64,000 bases of DNA from assembly GCA_014529385.2 (NCBI GenBank), contig CM043963.1, positions 111,591,912 to 111,655,911 on the forward strand, given 5' to 3'. The notes beneath the pieces were generated by a model. The model was given only the letters and a program-made list of their open reading frames with translations. It was not told the origin of the DNA and searched no databases. The stretch is from Adiantum capillus-veneris. Lineage: Eukaryota > Streptophyta > Polypodiopsida > Polypodiales > Pteridaceae. Positions 20,057 through 30,879 of the stretch are shown here, piece by piece. Numbering within the stretch: the first letter of the stretch is position 1; every line of letters begins with the position of its first letter. The translations under genes and the position numbers were made by a program.

Positions 20057-21365
20057 TAGTCAGACGTCTCATCGCGTCCAAGTGGCGTATCTGTCGGATT
20101 CTGCAAAAAAAGACAATAAGACAGCTTTCAGTAAGTATAAACATATAACGACATTTATAAAACAATACAAAAAATAGAAAAGAGTAAACCCTAATACTAA
20201 CCATGCTGCCACGAGAACTGAGAATGTCCATCAAGGCGTTTAAGCCCTTCCTGCCTGTGTACTCGCGCTCGTACGGTGTGGGATCATGTCCTGTCATCGA
20301 CCACTGTCAAAACATACAAAGAATTCATTATGTTAGAATTAAAAAACTCATAAACCCTAAACTATCGAACATAAAGAGCAATGCGAAAACACTTACAAAA
20401 TCAGCCTCAAATGATGCCCATCCACCGCTCCCCAAGTGGTGCGAGCTCCCTGCCTCTACTCGCGCTCTGGCTGCATCCTTTTGTTGCTTCCACTTGTCGG
20501 GATTCTCGCGCGCTGCTTTCTTCGCATTCTTCCAATCTTCTTTGGCCAGCCAATCTGGCCTGTTCCACCCATGCTTGATTGCTTTTTGCACTCCGCAACG
20601 CTTGTGTTTGCAGTATTCGCGCATTCGAATCTTCATCAGGTCTTCATTGAAGCGCTGATCCCGTGTTGGAACGGGAAACTCATCATGAAGTATGCTGATG
20701 ACTCTGTTTTTTAAATCACTTGGTACTTCACTCCATTTGTTTAGTATGTAGTGTCTAAACAGCTGAGAGCAAAGACCACGCATGCGCGAGATCACCTTCT
20801 TGCCGTCATCATCCATGATGATGCCGCCGTTGAAGTCGATGAAGTAAGGCAAGCCCTCTGGCCAGTGACGCGTGAACCTGGGTGTCCCGACAGGGGTCTC
20901 TAGCGGCGTGTCTATGGGGGTACGGACGTCAGGTGTCTCCACCGGCGTCTGGGCCCCGAAGCGAGGAGTGTCGAGTGGGGTGGCTCTTAGCGGAGTAGGT
21001 AGAGGTGTGTAGCTGCTAGGAACAGTCAGCCGTGCAAAACCTGGCGTAGATGGCGATGCTGTGGCTGGTGTGGGGGCGGGCAAAGAAGGGGAGGGTAAAG
21101 AGCCTCGTCGAACACGAGGCGGTGTGGAGGCATCGATGGCAGAATCCCCACAACAACCGCCACCGCCACCAATAGAGCGCCGGTGTCTAGACGAGTGTGA
21201 AGCTTGTCTCGTCGACGCCGAAGCTTCGGAGTGCGCCGAATGCTCCGAAAGAGAGGGAGATGCGGATGGAGTAGGAACGCGTGATGATGCGCCAGAGCGA
21301 TGACGCTCCACGTACCACTGTCTCTGCTGCGGGGACAAAGAAGAAAGAAACTCTTCATCATCCAT
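20057..21365 (-). CDS. Transposase_24-like protein of the CACTA element
   Basis: Three exons are inferred. The first runs 21365-20397, with start MDDEEFLSSLSPQQRQWYVE and donor GTAAGT after SFEADF. The second is about 20303-20205 (GHDPTPYEREYTGRKGLNAL) and the third about 20103-20057 (ending DETSD). A Ser/Pro/Thr-rich N-terminal half with repeated TPLDTPRF/TPVETP segments is followed by a conserved block (LPYFIDFNGGIIMDDDGKKV, FRHYILNKWSEVPSDLKNRV, HKRCGVQKAIKHGWNRPDWL, GSGGWASFEADF). That block matches the plant Ptta/En/Spm family (PF03004-type), thought to be the accessory DNA-binding protein. No stop interrupts it, so the gene may be functional. Confidence 0.82.
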
Positions 21366-21627
21366 ACCTGCATTAAACACACGAATATTTAAACTTAATA
21401 TTGAATGAATAGAGTAGACAATGACGCAAAGACCATTAAATACAATGACGTAATGACGCATATAAATACAATGACGCAATGAATTGAGTGATAGAAGAGG
21501 CAAGTCGAAAACTCAGAATTTTCAATCAAAAGATGTGAGCGCGAGTAGAAAAGAGCGTTATACACCATGGAAGAGCCAGAGCTTTTTTAACACGGAGCAA
21601 AATTGTTCAAATACAATATTTGTGGCT

Positions 21628-24600
21628 TTAAGAGATCTCTCTCTCATCCTCGCATAACTCAGCATAACTTCCTATATCTATATAGAGCTCTCCGTTTAAA
21701 CACATATCCTCTGTTTCATTTTGTAGCTCCTCTGCATGCACCCCATATAGAGTAGTAGCATCTTGATGCTCGTCTTGCACCACCGCAGCGGCTTCTGATT
21801 GAGTATCTTCTCTGATCTCCTCCATTGATGCCGTTGTGATTGGCACATGGTAGCCTTTATACGTCCTTGCACTACGAGGGGCTACCTCTATGACGTACCA
21901 CCAGTTTGATGTAGACTTTGTAGGATGAAATATTACCTGCCAGAGCCACATAACTTACATGAGAGCTTTCAAGCACATAACTTGTAAAAGGGGGATGTTA
22001 ACTATTTACATACTTACTTGTTCACAATGCTCGGGTAGTACGAAAGTGTCTCTTAGGTCAGTCCATTTCTTAGTAGAATCCACCTCAAGAAAACCAGACT
22101 CTCCTCTACGCACAGTAGCGTTGCGACCCTCCATGATTATCTTGAACCATTGCACGTCGAACAAGTCGACAAAAAATCCTCTGTAATCGATCCTCAAAAT
22201 CTCTTGCAGCGTGTCGAAGTAAGTGAGTTCCACCACCACAGGATCTGCATCAGAGGAACGTCGTCAACTAGACTGTTCAAATTTTGCCATGATTCCACAA
22301 TCTTGAGTAAAACGCTTTTTGTCGATCCGTTCCACCCTAAAATGTCGTCCTTTACACCATGCTGCTGTGTATGACTTATACTACAACGAACAAAGATTAT
22401 GAGTGGCCGTTCAAACGTTTAGAAATAAAGTCACTAGCTAGTCGTACATTGCAAACTTACCTTGGTCGCGCAACCCCGAGAGTACTCCCACTCTTCCTCA
22501 GTCACTTCGTCACCGCATTGTTGTGCGCTTTTCAATTGGTTGTGCAACCATCTTAAGCTCATGAACATTGGTAGGCTCTCTAGACCCGTCGGATAGTGCA
22601 TCGGTGGTTGTCTTCCCCGTCTCCACTCGATTCGTGCCCTTTGTCTCTCTTGCTTTGCATCCTCATATTGTGAAATCCACTTTTGCATCACTGGATTGTG
22701 AAGCATGCAAAATCGGTTGATTTTAGCCTCTAGATCTTCCGTCATCTTCTTCTCAACACCGAGATTGCACATGACAATCCCAGATATGCGCTCATCATCT
22801 ATGGTTCGCCATAGCGTGTCCCGGGCTTTATCAAATCCGTCTAGCCACTCTCCAATGTACACTAGGGACTCTGATACCAACCAACCTTCTGCCATGCTAC
22901 CCTCCGGACGTGCCTTTTGACGCACATATCCCTTAAGCGTTTTCATGAAACGTTCTAAGAAGAACATCCATCTGGAATGAACTGTGCCAGCTATTTCCAC
23001 CTCATCAACTATGTGAACAAGAAGATGCACCTGAATGGTTAGCATGGTAGCAGGAAAATGTTTCTCAAACATGCACACAAGCTCCGCAGCATTTAGTTTG
23101 GCGAATGGTATGGAGTCTACGTTGATCTCCTTTTGTGAGATCCATTGCACCAGCTTTGAAAGTTTGTAGATTGTGTTACGGATGTCGAGAGACAAACATC
23201 CCTCAATGGCAACCGGTAAAATAAACTGTAAAGTATGTGCAGCAATGATATTAAAGTCCACATTTTATGCAATGATATTAAAGTCCACTATGAACGTACC
23301 TGACACATTTTATGCCAATCGTGTGACTTCAAACCGGTAAGCTTTCCTTCTTTAGTAAAACACGTTCGGAGCGAGTGCATTACGCCAGTGGGGGTCCGCA
23401 AAGATCAAATGGTCTCTTTTACTTTGCGTTCTTGGGCTCCTGTGAAAATCCATGGTGCTTTAGGGAGTTTTATCGATCCATCAGACGCTGTTTGCGGCCA
23501 ATATTGCTCCATACGATCCACATTTCTAAGGTCAACTCTAGCTCCCAAAGTATCTTTCTTGCCGGTCAGATGGTCCCATAGTAGATTACCCACATTCTTG
23601 AATATGTGCATTGGATCGAGCAAGTGATTGATCATGAGTCGGGGCCAGTATGGTAACTCGTACCATAGAGATAGTCTCTTCATCCCTGGAGGCAATCCGT
23701 CATCGCACATCTCCTTCTGCTCTAACCATGCTTGTGCAGACATCCTTGGTGGCTCTCTTCCCAAAAAGCCGTCGCGTAACACATGATTCTCTGGAAGATA
23801 CGCTTGATGACCTTCGTAGATTTGCTTCTTCAGTGAGGGCGCCCTACGTGCATTCAGTCTAGGTCCACATGTGACACATGCTCTGTATCCGCTTGTTTGT
23901 AGCCCTGCATGTATACACATGATAATAGATCAACTATGGGAAAAAACAAGATTTACAGTGTCTGAGTGAGGAGTGTCAATAGATCACCTGAGCATTCTGT
24001 TAGCCCGGGATAGTCATGCATGGTCCACATTAGAATGCCTCTGATCAAAGCATTCCGTCGTCCTGTGTGTCGGCTCATATCCACCACCTCTATGCCAATC
24101 CACAATTGTTGTAGCTCTTCCAATAGTGGATGAAGATACACATCCATATTCTCCACTTTATATCGCCCTGGCACAATCAAGCTTAGCCATAGGTGCCCCT
24201 TCTTCGTAGTCAACCACGGGGGAATGTTGTAGTTGACGATGACAACGGGCCATACACTGTAAGATGTTGATCTTTGACCAAATGGATTTACGCCATCCAT
24301 AGCCAGGCCTAAGCGCAAATTTCGAGCTTCCCTGGCAAAATCCGACCATGTTCCATCTATATGTTTCCAGGCTGCGCAATCTGCAGGAATTCGTAGCACA
24401 CCATCCGAAGATTTATTCTCCTCATGCCATGATGCTAGGGCGGCCATGGACTTACATTCGAAGAAATGCTTGATGCGAGGAAGCAGAGGAAAATGTCGCA
24501 AAACCTTTTGTGGAATTTTTGTCCCGTGGAGATCTACTCGATATCTTTCGGAATCACATTTCGGACACTTCTCCATGTCTATGTATTCCCCTCTGAAAAG

Positions 24601-25354
24601 AATGCAGTCATTAGGACAAGCGTGGATAGAATTGTAATCCATCCCAAGTTTCGCAAAATCTTTCTTGCTTCATCTCGGGAATCTGGCATCACATTGTCAG
24701 CTGGTAGTATGTGCTCTTTAAGCAATCTACAAAACATAAAAATACGATACAGTCGTGTAAAAATCTATCAGATCATTATACATTTAGAGTTTTATTAAAG
24801 TAAACTAATTGTAATAGATCACCTGAAAAGCGTTGTGACGCTAGTGTCACTCCATCCAAACTTTGCCTGCATGTTGAGAAGAACCAGGAGTGCTTTCAAT
24901 CTAGACATACGTGCTCCATTATACAATGGCGTATCGGCTTCACTTTTCATATCATCATAGATAAGCCTTTCTGAATCCATGATCGTCTCGATCATGTCAT
25001 CAATCTCGGGCTCAAACATTGCCTCGTTGGGAATGTGCTCTGCATGATCATCTCCCGAGCTGTCAGAGGCTACATCTTGTGGCCTCACATATGCTCCTTG
25101 ACCAAAGCGCCTGTGAACACGTCTATTGGGTTGCAAGATTGCTGCTTGTTGGCCAGCGTCAGAGTCCGACGAATTATAATTGGAAACAACTCGATCTATA
25201 ATAGATGGATCGAACGGCCAAATTCGTGAACGTGCTGCAAAGAAACACGTCTTGTCCGTCGCACAGCATGCTTGCATTGATTACAAGGACATAAGACCCT
25301 CGTTGAGAGATAGGTGTTTCGGTTGGACGGTCCCACATCCTCGTCACTACTCAT
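21628..25354 (-). CDS. TNP2-like CACTA transposase (multi-exon)
   Basis: Segments in order on the minus strand: start near 25354 (MSSDEDVGPSN) with a CPCNQCKHAV zinc-type motif (transposase-associated domain). Then 25277-24819 (GARMSRLKALLVLLNMQAKF). Then 24642-23953, Transposase_21: IHACPNDCILFRGEY, CPKCDSERY, DGTWSDFAREARNLRLGLAM with DGVNPFG. Then 23920-23405, with LDPMHIFKNVGNLLWDHLTG and GKKDT. Then 23261-22434, DUF4218: HLLVHIVDEVEIAGTVHSRW, LKGYVRQKARPEGSMAEGW. Finally 22239-21628, DUF4216: RGFFVDLFDVQWFK and HPTKSTSNWWYVIEVAPRSA. Exon joins are inferred. A frame change near 25200 may be an intron or a lesion. Confidence 0.85.
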
Positions 25355-25416
25355 AATGAGGATAAAAATCTTATAACTTGGACAACAAATTTAATATTCT
25401 ATTGGCATTCTTCGTC

Positions 25417-25420
<4 letters not shown>

Positions 25421-25490
<70 letters not shown>
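25421..25490. repeat. (CT)35 microsatellite
   Basis: Uninterrupted CT dinucleotides in the leader of the TNP2-like gene. Confidence 0.98.
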
Positions 25491-25492
<2 letters not shown>

Positions 25493-25784
25493 ACCTCACA
25501 TTCTCTAGTCATGTCCAATCCCCGCACACCTCGGTCTAGAGGTGCACGGAGATCAGAACCACCGGGTTATAATCTCGTCTTTATTGGTCAATACCTATAT
25601 TTGTGGGCACAAGAAATCTACAGACCCACGTCTACATGATACTGCATGTAGTGGACAAAACCCCTTTCCCTCTTCTCTAGCTGTAGCAGTTCACAGCATC
25701 TTAACATCTTTTCATAGTAGATCTTTTCACTGTTCGTCTAACTCTAAACCCTAAACCGTAAGTAATTCTTGCGTGGACTCGATC

Positions 25785-25925
25785 TAACGTAAATAAGCGT
25801 AAATCTAAATAAACATAAATCTAACTAAAAATAAACCTAAATCTAATTTAACGTAAGTCTACATCTAACCTAATCTTTAACGTCTTTTGGGATAGTTTCC
25901 TACGACGTTAAAACTCTCTTCTTCT

Positions 25926-25953
<28 letters not shown>
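25785..25953. repeat. Direct repeat, copy 1 (CTAAAT-rich, ends in (GT)n)
   Basis: Shares with 26510-26670 a block containing AACGTAAGTCTACATCTAAC, then TTTCCTACGACGTTA and CTCTCTTCTT before (GT)n. The offset between copies is about 717 bp. Preceded by CCTAAAT/CTAAAT degenerate repeats. The two copies flank the captured HMA fragment. Confidence 0.8.
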
Positions 25954-25958
<5 letters not shown>

Positions 25959-26099
25959 ACCTAAATAAACCTAAATAAACCTAAGTCTAATCTAATATAA
26001 CATAAATCTAAATCTAACGTAAATTATGTTATATTAAAAACAAAGAACTAAACTAACAGGGATTATAAGAACCTTAAAACTGATTTAACACATAATTTT

Positions 26100-26462
26100 T
26101 CACATAACTCGGCAAGAGTTGGCATTCTCATCACTAAAGATGTGAGAGTTAACTTCCGGCGGTGACGCTGCCTCATCTCCATCCACATCTGACGATAGCA
26201 ATTGGCCCTTTAGACCGTTCTTGCTCTTGTTACTAACTTTGAAGTTGCTGTTGAATGACTAGAGGTTGTCTAGATGGTCATTGTGTCGGGGATGTAGTGA
26301 CTCTTGCCGCCCTGAAGATCCACCTTCTTCCCTATCTTCTGAAGACATTTCACCACTACTTTTGGATAGACGGAGCCCACCATGAGTGAAGGCAGCAATA
26401 CCCTATATTCCATTGAGGGCTTTCTTCACCCGCTTCATGCAGGCATCGCAGTCTATGGAGAC
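26100..26462 (-). pseudogene. Captured HMA-domain (HIPP-like) gene fragment
   Basis: After a minus-strand acceptor (TTTAG-GTC at about 26463), the sequence reads VSIDCDACMKRVKKALNGI followed by a stop. That segment carries the CxxC (CDAC) metal-binding loop of heavy-metal-associated domains. Further on the same frame gives SSEDREEGGSSGRQESLHPR and, after another stop, a segment ending GQLLSSDVDGDEAASPPEVN. The acidic LSSDVDGDE stretch resembles the linker of HIPP-type proteins. It lies inside the CACTA upstream of TNP2 on the same strand, as expected for a transduplicated host fragment. The assignment rests on one motif and order, so it is tentative. Confidence 0.55.
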
Positions 26463-26509
26463 CTAAATCTAATCTAATATAACGTAAATCTAAATCTAGC
26501 ATAAATAAA

Positions 26510-26670
26510 CGTAAATCTAATGAAAAATAAACCTAAATCTAATCTAATTTAACTTAAATAAACCTAAATCTAATTTAACGTAAGTCTACATCTAACCTAA
26601 TCTTTAACGTCTTTTAGGATAGTTTCCTACGACGTTATAACTCTCTTCTTATTGTGTGTGTGCGCGTGTG
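26510..26670. repeat. Direct repeat, copy 2 (CTAAAT-rich, ends in (GT)n)
   Basis: Partner of 25785-25953, nearly identical over about 100 bp (for example TTTAGGATAGTTTCCTACG versus TTTGGGATAGTTTCCTACG). Confidence 0.8.
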
Positions 26671-26844
26671 TGGATGTGTGTGCCAATAAAAAGAGATAAA
26701 TGGTATAACCTTTCTATCACCCATGCCAAGTATGATAGATTGGTTATGCCATTTCCCTCTTGAATAATAGGTCTTGAGTTCAACTCCTCGTCGGCTAGAT
26801 CTTTAGGTCTTTTAATTTTAATTAGTTTCCTACGACGTTAAATT

Positions 26845-27028
26845 AGTTTCTCTCTCTTTCTCTCTCAATGTGTGTGTGTTTTTTTGTTTATGCATGTTTT
26901 CTCTCTCTTTTCCTCTCTCAATGTGTGCGTTTTTTGTTTATGCATGCTCCCTCTCTCTCTCTTTTCCTCTCTCAATGTGTGTGTGCATTCTTTGTTTATG
27001 TATGTGTGTGTGCGTTTTTGTTTATGTT

Positions 27029-27068
<40 letters not shown>

Positions 27069-27073
27069 AACAC

Positions 27074-27127
<54 letters not shown>

Positions 27128-27198
27128 GGAGAGAGAAAGAGGGGAAGGGAACATGAGAGTGAGGAGAGGGAAGGAGCATACCTGGCTCTCCTTCCTCT

Positions 27199-27248
<50 letters not shown>

Positions 27249-27250
27249 AG

Positions 27251-27290
<40 letters not shown>
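26845..27290. repeat. Cluster of (TC)n, (GT)n and (GA)n microsatellites
   Basis: (CT)n at 27032-27064, (GT)n at 27078-27107, (GA)n at 27107-27127, (GT)n at 27202-27246 and (GA)n at 27256-27290. Before these are three repeats of CTCTCAATGTGTG followed by TTTGTTTATGCATG. Open frames through this stretch are low-complexity artefacts. Confidence 0.95.
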
Positions 27291-27295
<5 letters not shown>

Positions 27296-27318
27296 CGTTA
27301 CCTGCTCCTCGCTTGAGG

Positions 27319-27482
27319 GCGCCGAAAAACTCAGATCTGAGATCTGAGTTTTTGGGCGCTCTCTGTTAATTTTTTAGCCCAGTCGGCGTCACTATGAGCG
27401 TCGCAAATTTACAAGTAAATTTGCGACGCTCATAGCGACGCCGGGATTTTTTTTTTGAGCGGCGCTGTGTGAGCGTCGCTAA
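27319..27482. repeat. CACTA right subterminal region with two palindromes
   Basis: Palindrome 27319-27359 has 20-bp arms with one mismatch around AGATCTGAGATCT. Palindrome 27384-27443 has 29-bp arms with one mismatch and a 2-base loop, and is built from GAGCGTCGC and CAAATTTAC. Further GCGTCGCTA copies run to 27482. Confidence 0.85.
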
Positions 27483-27503
27483 TATGAATAGCCTCTTGTA
27501 GTG

Positions 27504-27866
27504 GCTGTCATCACCGGTGTCTTGCTCAGTCAGCCCACTGTCAGTACTGAAACCTTCCTCTTGATCACTCCTACCTTCCTCCTGCACACTCCTAGGTGTT
27601 TCCTCTGAGACGCTTGTTTGATCATTTGTAGGGGGCTTGGGTTTGGGATGAGTAATCATGATAAAATCTTCATCATCATCATCATCTGTTCCTTTACCAT
27701 CTGCAGCAGCCTCGTGCGCTTGCGGATTTTGTTGCATTACATTTTCCCTTTCTTGCTGTCTATTCAGCTCATTAGATTTATCATTACAGAGCTTCTCTTC
27801 TTTCCTTTGATTGACAGGTGTCTTGTCAGGTTCATATCCTGCATCATTGATACGTGTGTATTCCAT
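27504..27866 (-). pseudogene. FCP1-like host gene, 5' exon
   Basis: Starts MEYTRINDAGYEPDKTPVNQ at 27866, with an in-frame stop just before the ATG. It encodes a hydrophilic acidic N-terminal region (DDDDDEDFIM, VQEEGRSDQEEGFSTDSGLT, EQDTGDD) and runs into the CACTA at 27503. The continuation is at 19441. The start could also be an internal exon, since no promoter is recognisable and the palindrome array begins about 110 bp upstream. Confidence 0.7.
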
Positions 27867-27974
27867 TCACCCATTAATTTTCATCGATACCATTATGATT
27901 GCTTGTATGCATAATGTGACAAGTAGCATTCCATGTATGGTAGGCATCTATATCCTGTAGAAATTCATATTGTC

Positions 27975-29465
27975 TATGCTAACTATGCTAACTAGTATAC
28001 AAAGTGTGCTAACCACCATGATTAATATGCTAGCTAGCATACAAAATATGCTAACAAGGAAGTGTGAATATATTGTGTATGCTAACTAGCAGAGAATGTA
28101 TGCTAATTAGCATATATAAAATGTTAATAGGCAAAATTGTGTGTATGTTAATGGTATGCTTATGTTTGATAGTGTTCTAATCAGCATACATGCTATGTTA
28201 ATTAGCATAAATGGTATGCTAATTAACATACAATGTATGCTACCATAGATGGTATGCTAACTAGAGGATAAGTTATGATAATAAACATAACGTCTTTGCT
28301 AATTAGCATACCATTTCTTTTGGTTACCATATTGTGCATGCTAACTAAAATACACATTACGATAACTAGCAAAGAGGTATGCTAACTATAATAAAAATTA
28401 TGCTAGCTAGCTCAAAATGTATGCTAACTAGCATAGAGGTATGCTAACAAGCATACACATTTTTCTAGCTAGCAAAGAAGGTATGCTAACTAAACTTTGA
28501 ATGCTTGTTAGCATGCACCAAATGCTAGCTAGCATACAGAGTATGCTAATTATCATACCTTTTTTTATAGTTATCATATTTGCATGCTAGCCATCATACT
28601 AAATGTTCTAATTAGCATAAGAGGTATGCTAATTAGCTTATATAATATGCTAAGTAGCATATCTTGTTAGCTAGTTAGCACACATGGCTAACAAGGTATG
28701 CTAATTAGCATATATAATATGCTAATTAGCATTTCTTGTTAGCCAAGGTATGCTAATTAGCATACTTTTTATGCTAATTAGAACATTGTGTTTAGCCATG
28801 TGTGCTAACTAGCTAACAAGGTATGCTAATTAACATATTATATATGCTAATTAGCATACCCTATATGTTAGTTAGCACACTGTGTGTGCTAATTTGCATA
28901 CCCTGTATGTTAGTTAGCGCACAGGGTATGCTAATTAGCATACTTTGTGTCTAATTGGGAAACTCTCTATGCTAGTTAGCATGCATAGTTTGTTAACTAC
29001 CATAGGAGGTATTCTTATTAGCATACACAGCCTGCTAACTAGCATACAAAAATGCCAAATAGTATTCACAATGCTAACTAGCATATAGGGTATGCTAATT
29101 AGCATACCCTGTGTCTAACTGGGAAACTCTCTATGCTAGTTAGCATGCATATTTTGTTAACTAGCATGGAAGGTATGCTTATTAGCATACCTTCTATGTA
29201 TGCTAATAAACATACTGTGTATTCTTATTAGCATACACAGTATACTAACTAGCATACAAAAAATGCCAACTAGTATTCACAATATGTTAGCTAGGATAAC
29301 TATCTGTGCTAACTAGCATACACAGTATGCTTACCACCATGACAATGTATGCTAGCTATATCTCATAGTATGCTTATTAGCATAACTAGGTTTGACAACT
29401 ACCATACACAATATTCTAGACACCATACTCACTAAGCTAACTAGCATACTATCTGTGCTACATTA
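27975..29465. repeat. Second array of the palindrome TATGCTAATTAGCATA
   Basis: About 1.5 kb dominated by TATGCTAATTAGCATA, TATGCTAACTAGCATA and single-base variants, including runs such as AGGTATGCTAATTAGCATA. A longer block (GTCTAA-TGGGAAACTCTCTATG, then CTAGTTAGCATGCATA) recurs near 28950 and 29112, a 160-bp period. It is the same family as 3660-4985 and lies upstream of the FCP1-like gene. Confidence 0.85.
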
Positions 29466-29469
29466 GGAA

Positions 29470-30490
29470 AAATATGAACCCTCTAGGGGCCCTTTGGGAT
29501 TAAGGTTAATTAGAGGCCAGCCAATAGGAAGAGGGTGGTGGACACACTCTATACCCTCAAAAAAGTAGGGGGACAAGGTAGCCTTACACCTCTTAATGGC
29601 CTCTTACCTAGTGAGAAGGTAAGGGAGGTGGTTAGGGGAAAGGGAGGGGGGGGGGGGACCACTTTGACCTTTTTTCCCCCACTTTTTGGCCCGAATTTAA
29701 AAAATTTCAAAAAATTTCAAATTTCAAGTTTTCCCTCCTTAAAAGGTCCCCTAACCTATTTCATGGTCAAAAAAGTATTTTTGACCTCCAAAAGTCAAAA
29801 ACGTGCACTAAAAAATTCCAAAAATTTAATTTTTCCAAAAAAAAATCAAAACATCATTTTTCACCCTCCAAAGTCTTTCCAAACCTATTCTATAGCTAAA
29901 AGTGATTTTCTCTCTCTACAAACCCTTTTCCAAGCTCTCCATGGCTACAACAACCACATGCACCCCCTACAGTCCAACATTATCTCTCTACTAGCTTTCT
30001 CCCATCTCCATTGTAGCACCAAGCAAGCTTCTCCCCCATCTCTTCCCCTTGCCCACCACATAGTTCCACACCAAGCTAGCTCCTCTCCCTTCTCTCACCT
30101 CCATTACAGCATGAAACAAGATTATCCTCCTTCTACTTTCATTCACTCGCACTACATGGAAACCTCTACTCTCGAAGGTGGAAAAAGCATCAACTCACAT
30201 GACTTGCATACCACAAGAACAGAAGGTGTGAATAGTGCATGGGCATTGCAAGGATTCATCTCCAACATAAAGATAGAATGGTGAGAAAACTACCCTTGTA
30301 GTTTTGGAGTGGGTGGGCTACACATAAGATTTGCTTACCATCAGATTACAGTACGGATCCATTTCCAGCATTGGAGCTAGTGGAAATAATGTTGGATGTT
30401 GGTTCTCCATTTTTGTAGGTCTGTGTCAGAACAAGAGAAAGAGCTCAACTTTGACAACTAATCTCTCAGGAAAGATTCCCGGTGCAAGGA
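29470..30490. other. Unassigned region with a long but unconvincing open frame
   Basis: A 249-codon plus-strand frame (29535-30284) is rich in Phe, Lys, Ser and His with no domain. It begins in G-rich and A/T-rich simple sequence (poly-G near 29650). I do not call a gene. The region could be an LTR or leader of an unrecognised element. Confidence 0.4.
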
Positions 30491-30493
30491 ACG

Positions 30494-30496
<3 letters not shown>

Positions 30497-30584
<88 letters not shown>

Positions 30585-30697
30585 AAGACTCAGCAAACCA
30601 CCTGCTAGTCTGAGAGAGAGAGAGAGAGAGAGAGCAAGACTCAGCAAACCGCCTGCTAGTCTGAGAGAGAGAGAGAGAGATAGAGAGAGAGAGAGAA
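30497..30697. repeat. (GA)n microsatellite with interspersed 34-bp unit
   Basis: (GA)n at 30497-30583, then two copies of CAAGACTCAGCAAACC-CCTGCTAGTCT separated by further (GA)n (30612-30634 and 30663-30697). Confidence 0.95.
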
Positions 30698-30879
30698 AGA
30701 GAGACTCCCCACGTCGTCTTCAGTAAAATAACTGAAAACAGAAGCCCATGAGGAGGGAAAATAATTTTTTTATGGAACATTTGAAATTCAAAGGACTTGC
30801 CCATCCATTTTCAGTATATTCTAATAAGCACAAGTAACTAGCACTGTCTGGGACAACATATTCAGTGACACGTTAACAT

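Larger units (their letters stand above)
19442..27503 (-). mobile_element. CACTA (En/Spm) transposon, 8.06 kb
   Basis: Perfect terminal repeats CACTACAAGAGG / CCTCTTGTAGTG, a 3-bp target duplication GCT (19439-19441 and 27504-27506), and subterminal GCGTCGCTATAG-type repeats at both ends. Inside, on the minus strand, are TNP2-like (21628-25354) and Transposase_24-like (20057-21365) genes. It also carries a captured HMA-domain fragment (26100-26462). It interrupts an exon of the FCP1-like gene. Confidence 0.95.

Noticed and set aside
25785-26600. Interstitial telomere repeat
   Set aside because: CCTAAAT/CTAAAT strings resemble the plant telomere unit CCCTAAA but lack its third C and regular 7-bp phasing.
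26865-27347. Long open frames of Cys/Val and Ser/Leu residues
   Set aside because: They are translations of (GT)n and (CT)n microsatellites.
29535-30284. 249-codon plus-strand open frame
   Set aside because: Low-complexity Phe/Lys/Ser/His composition, begins in poly-G and A/T simple sequence, no domain or splice context.
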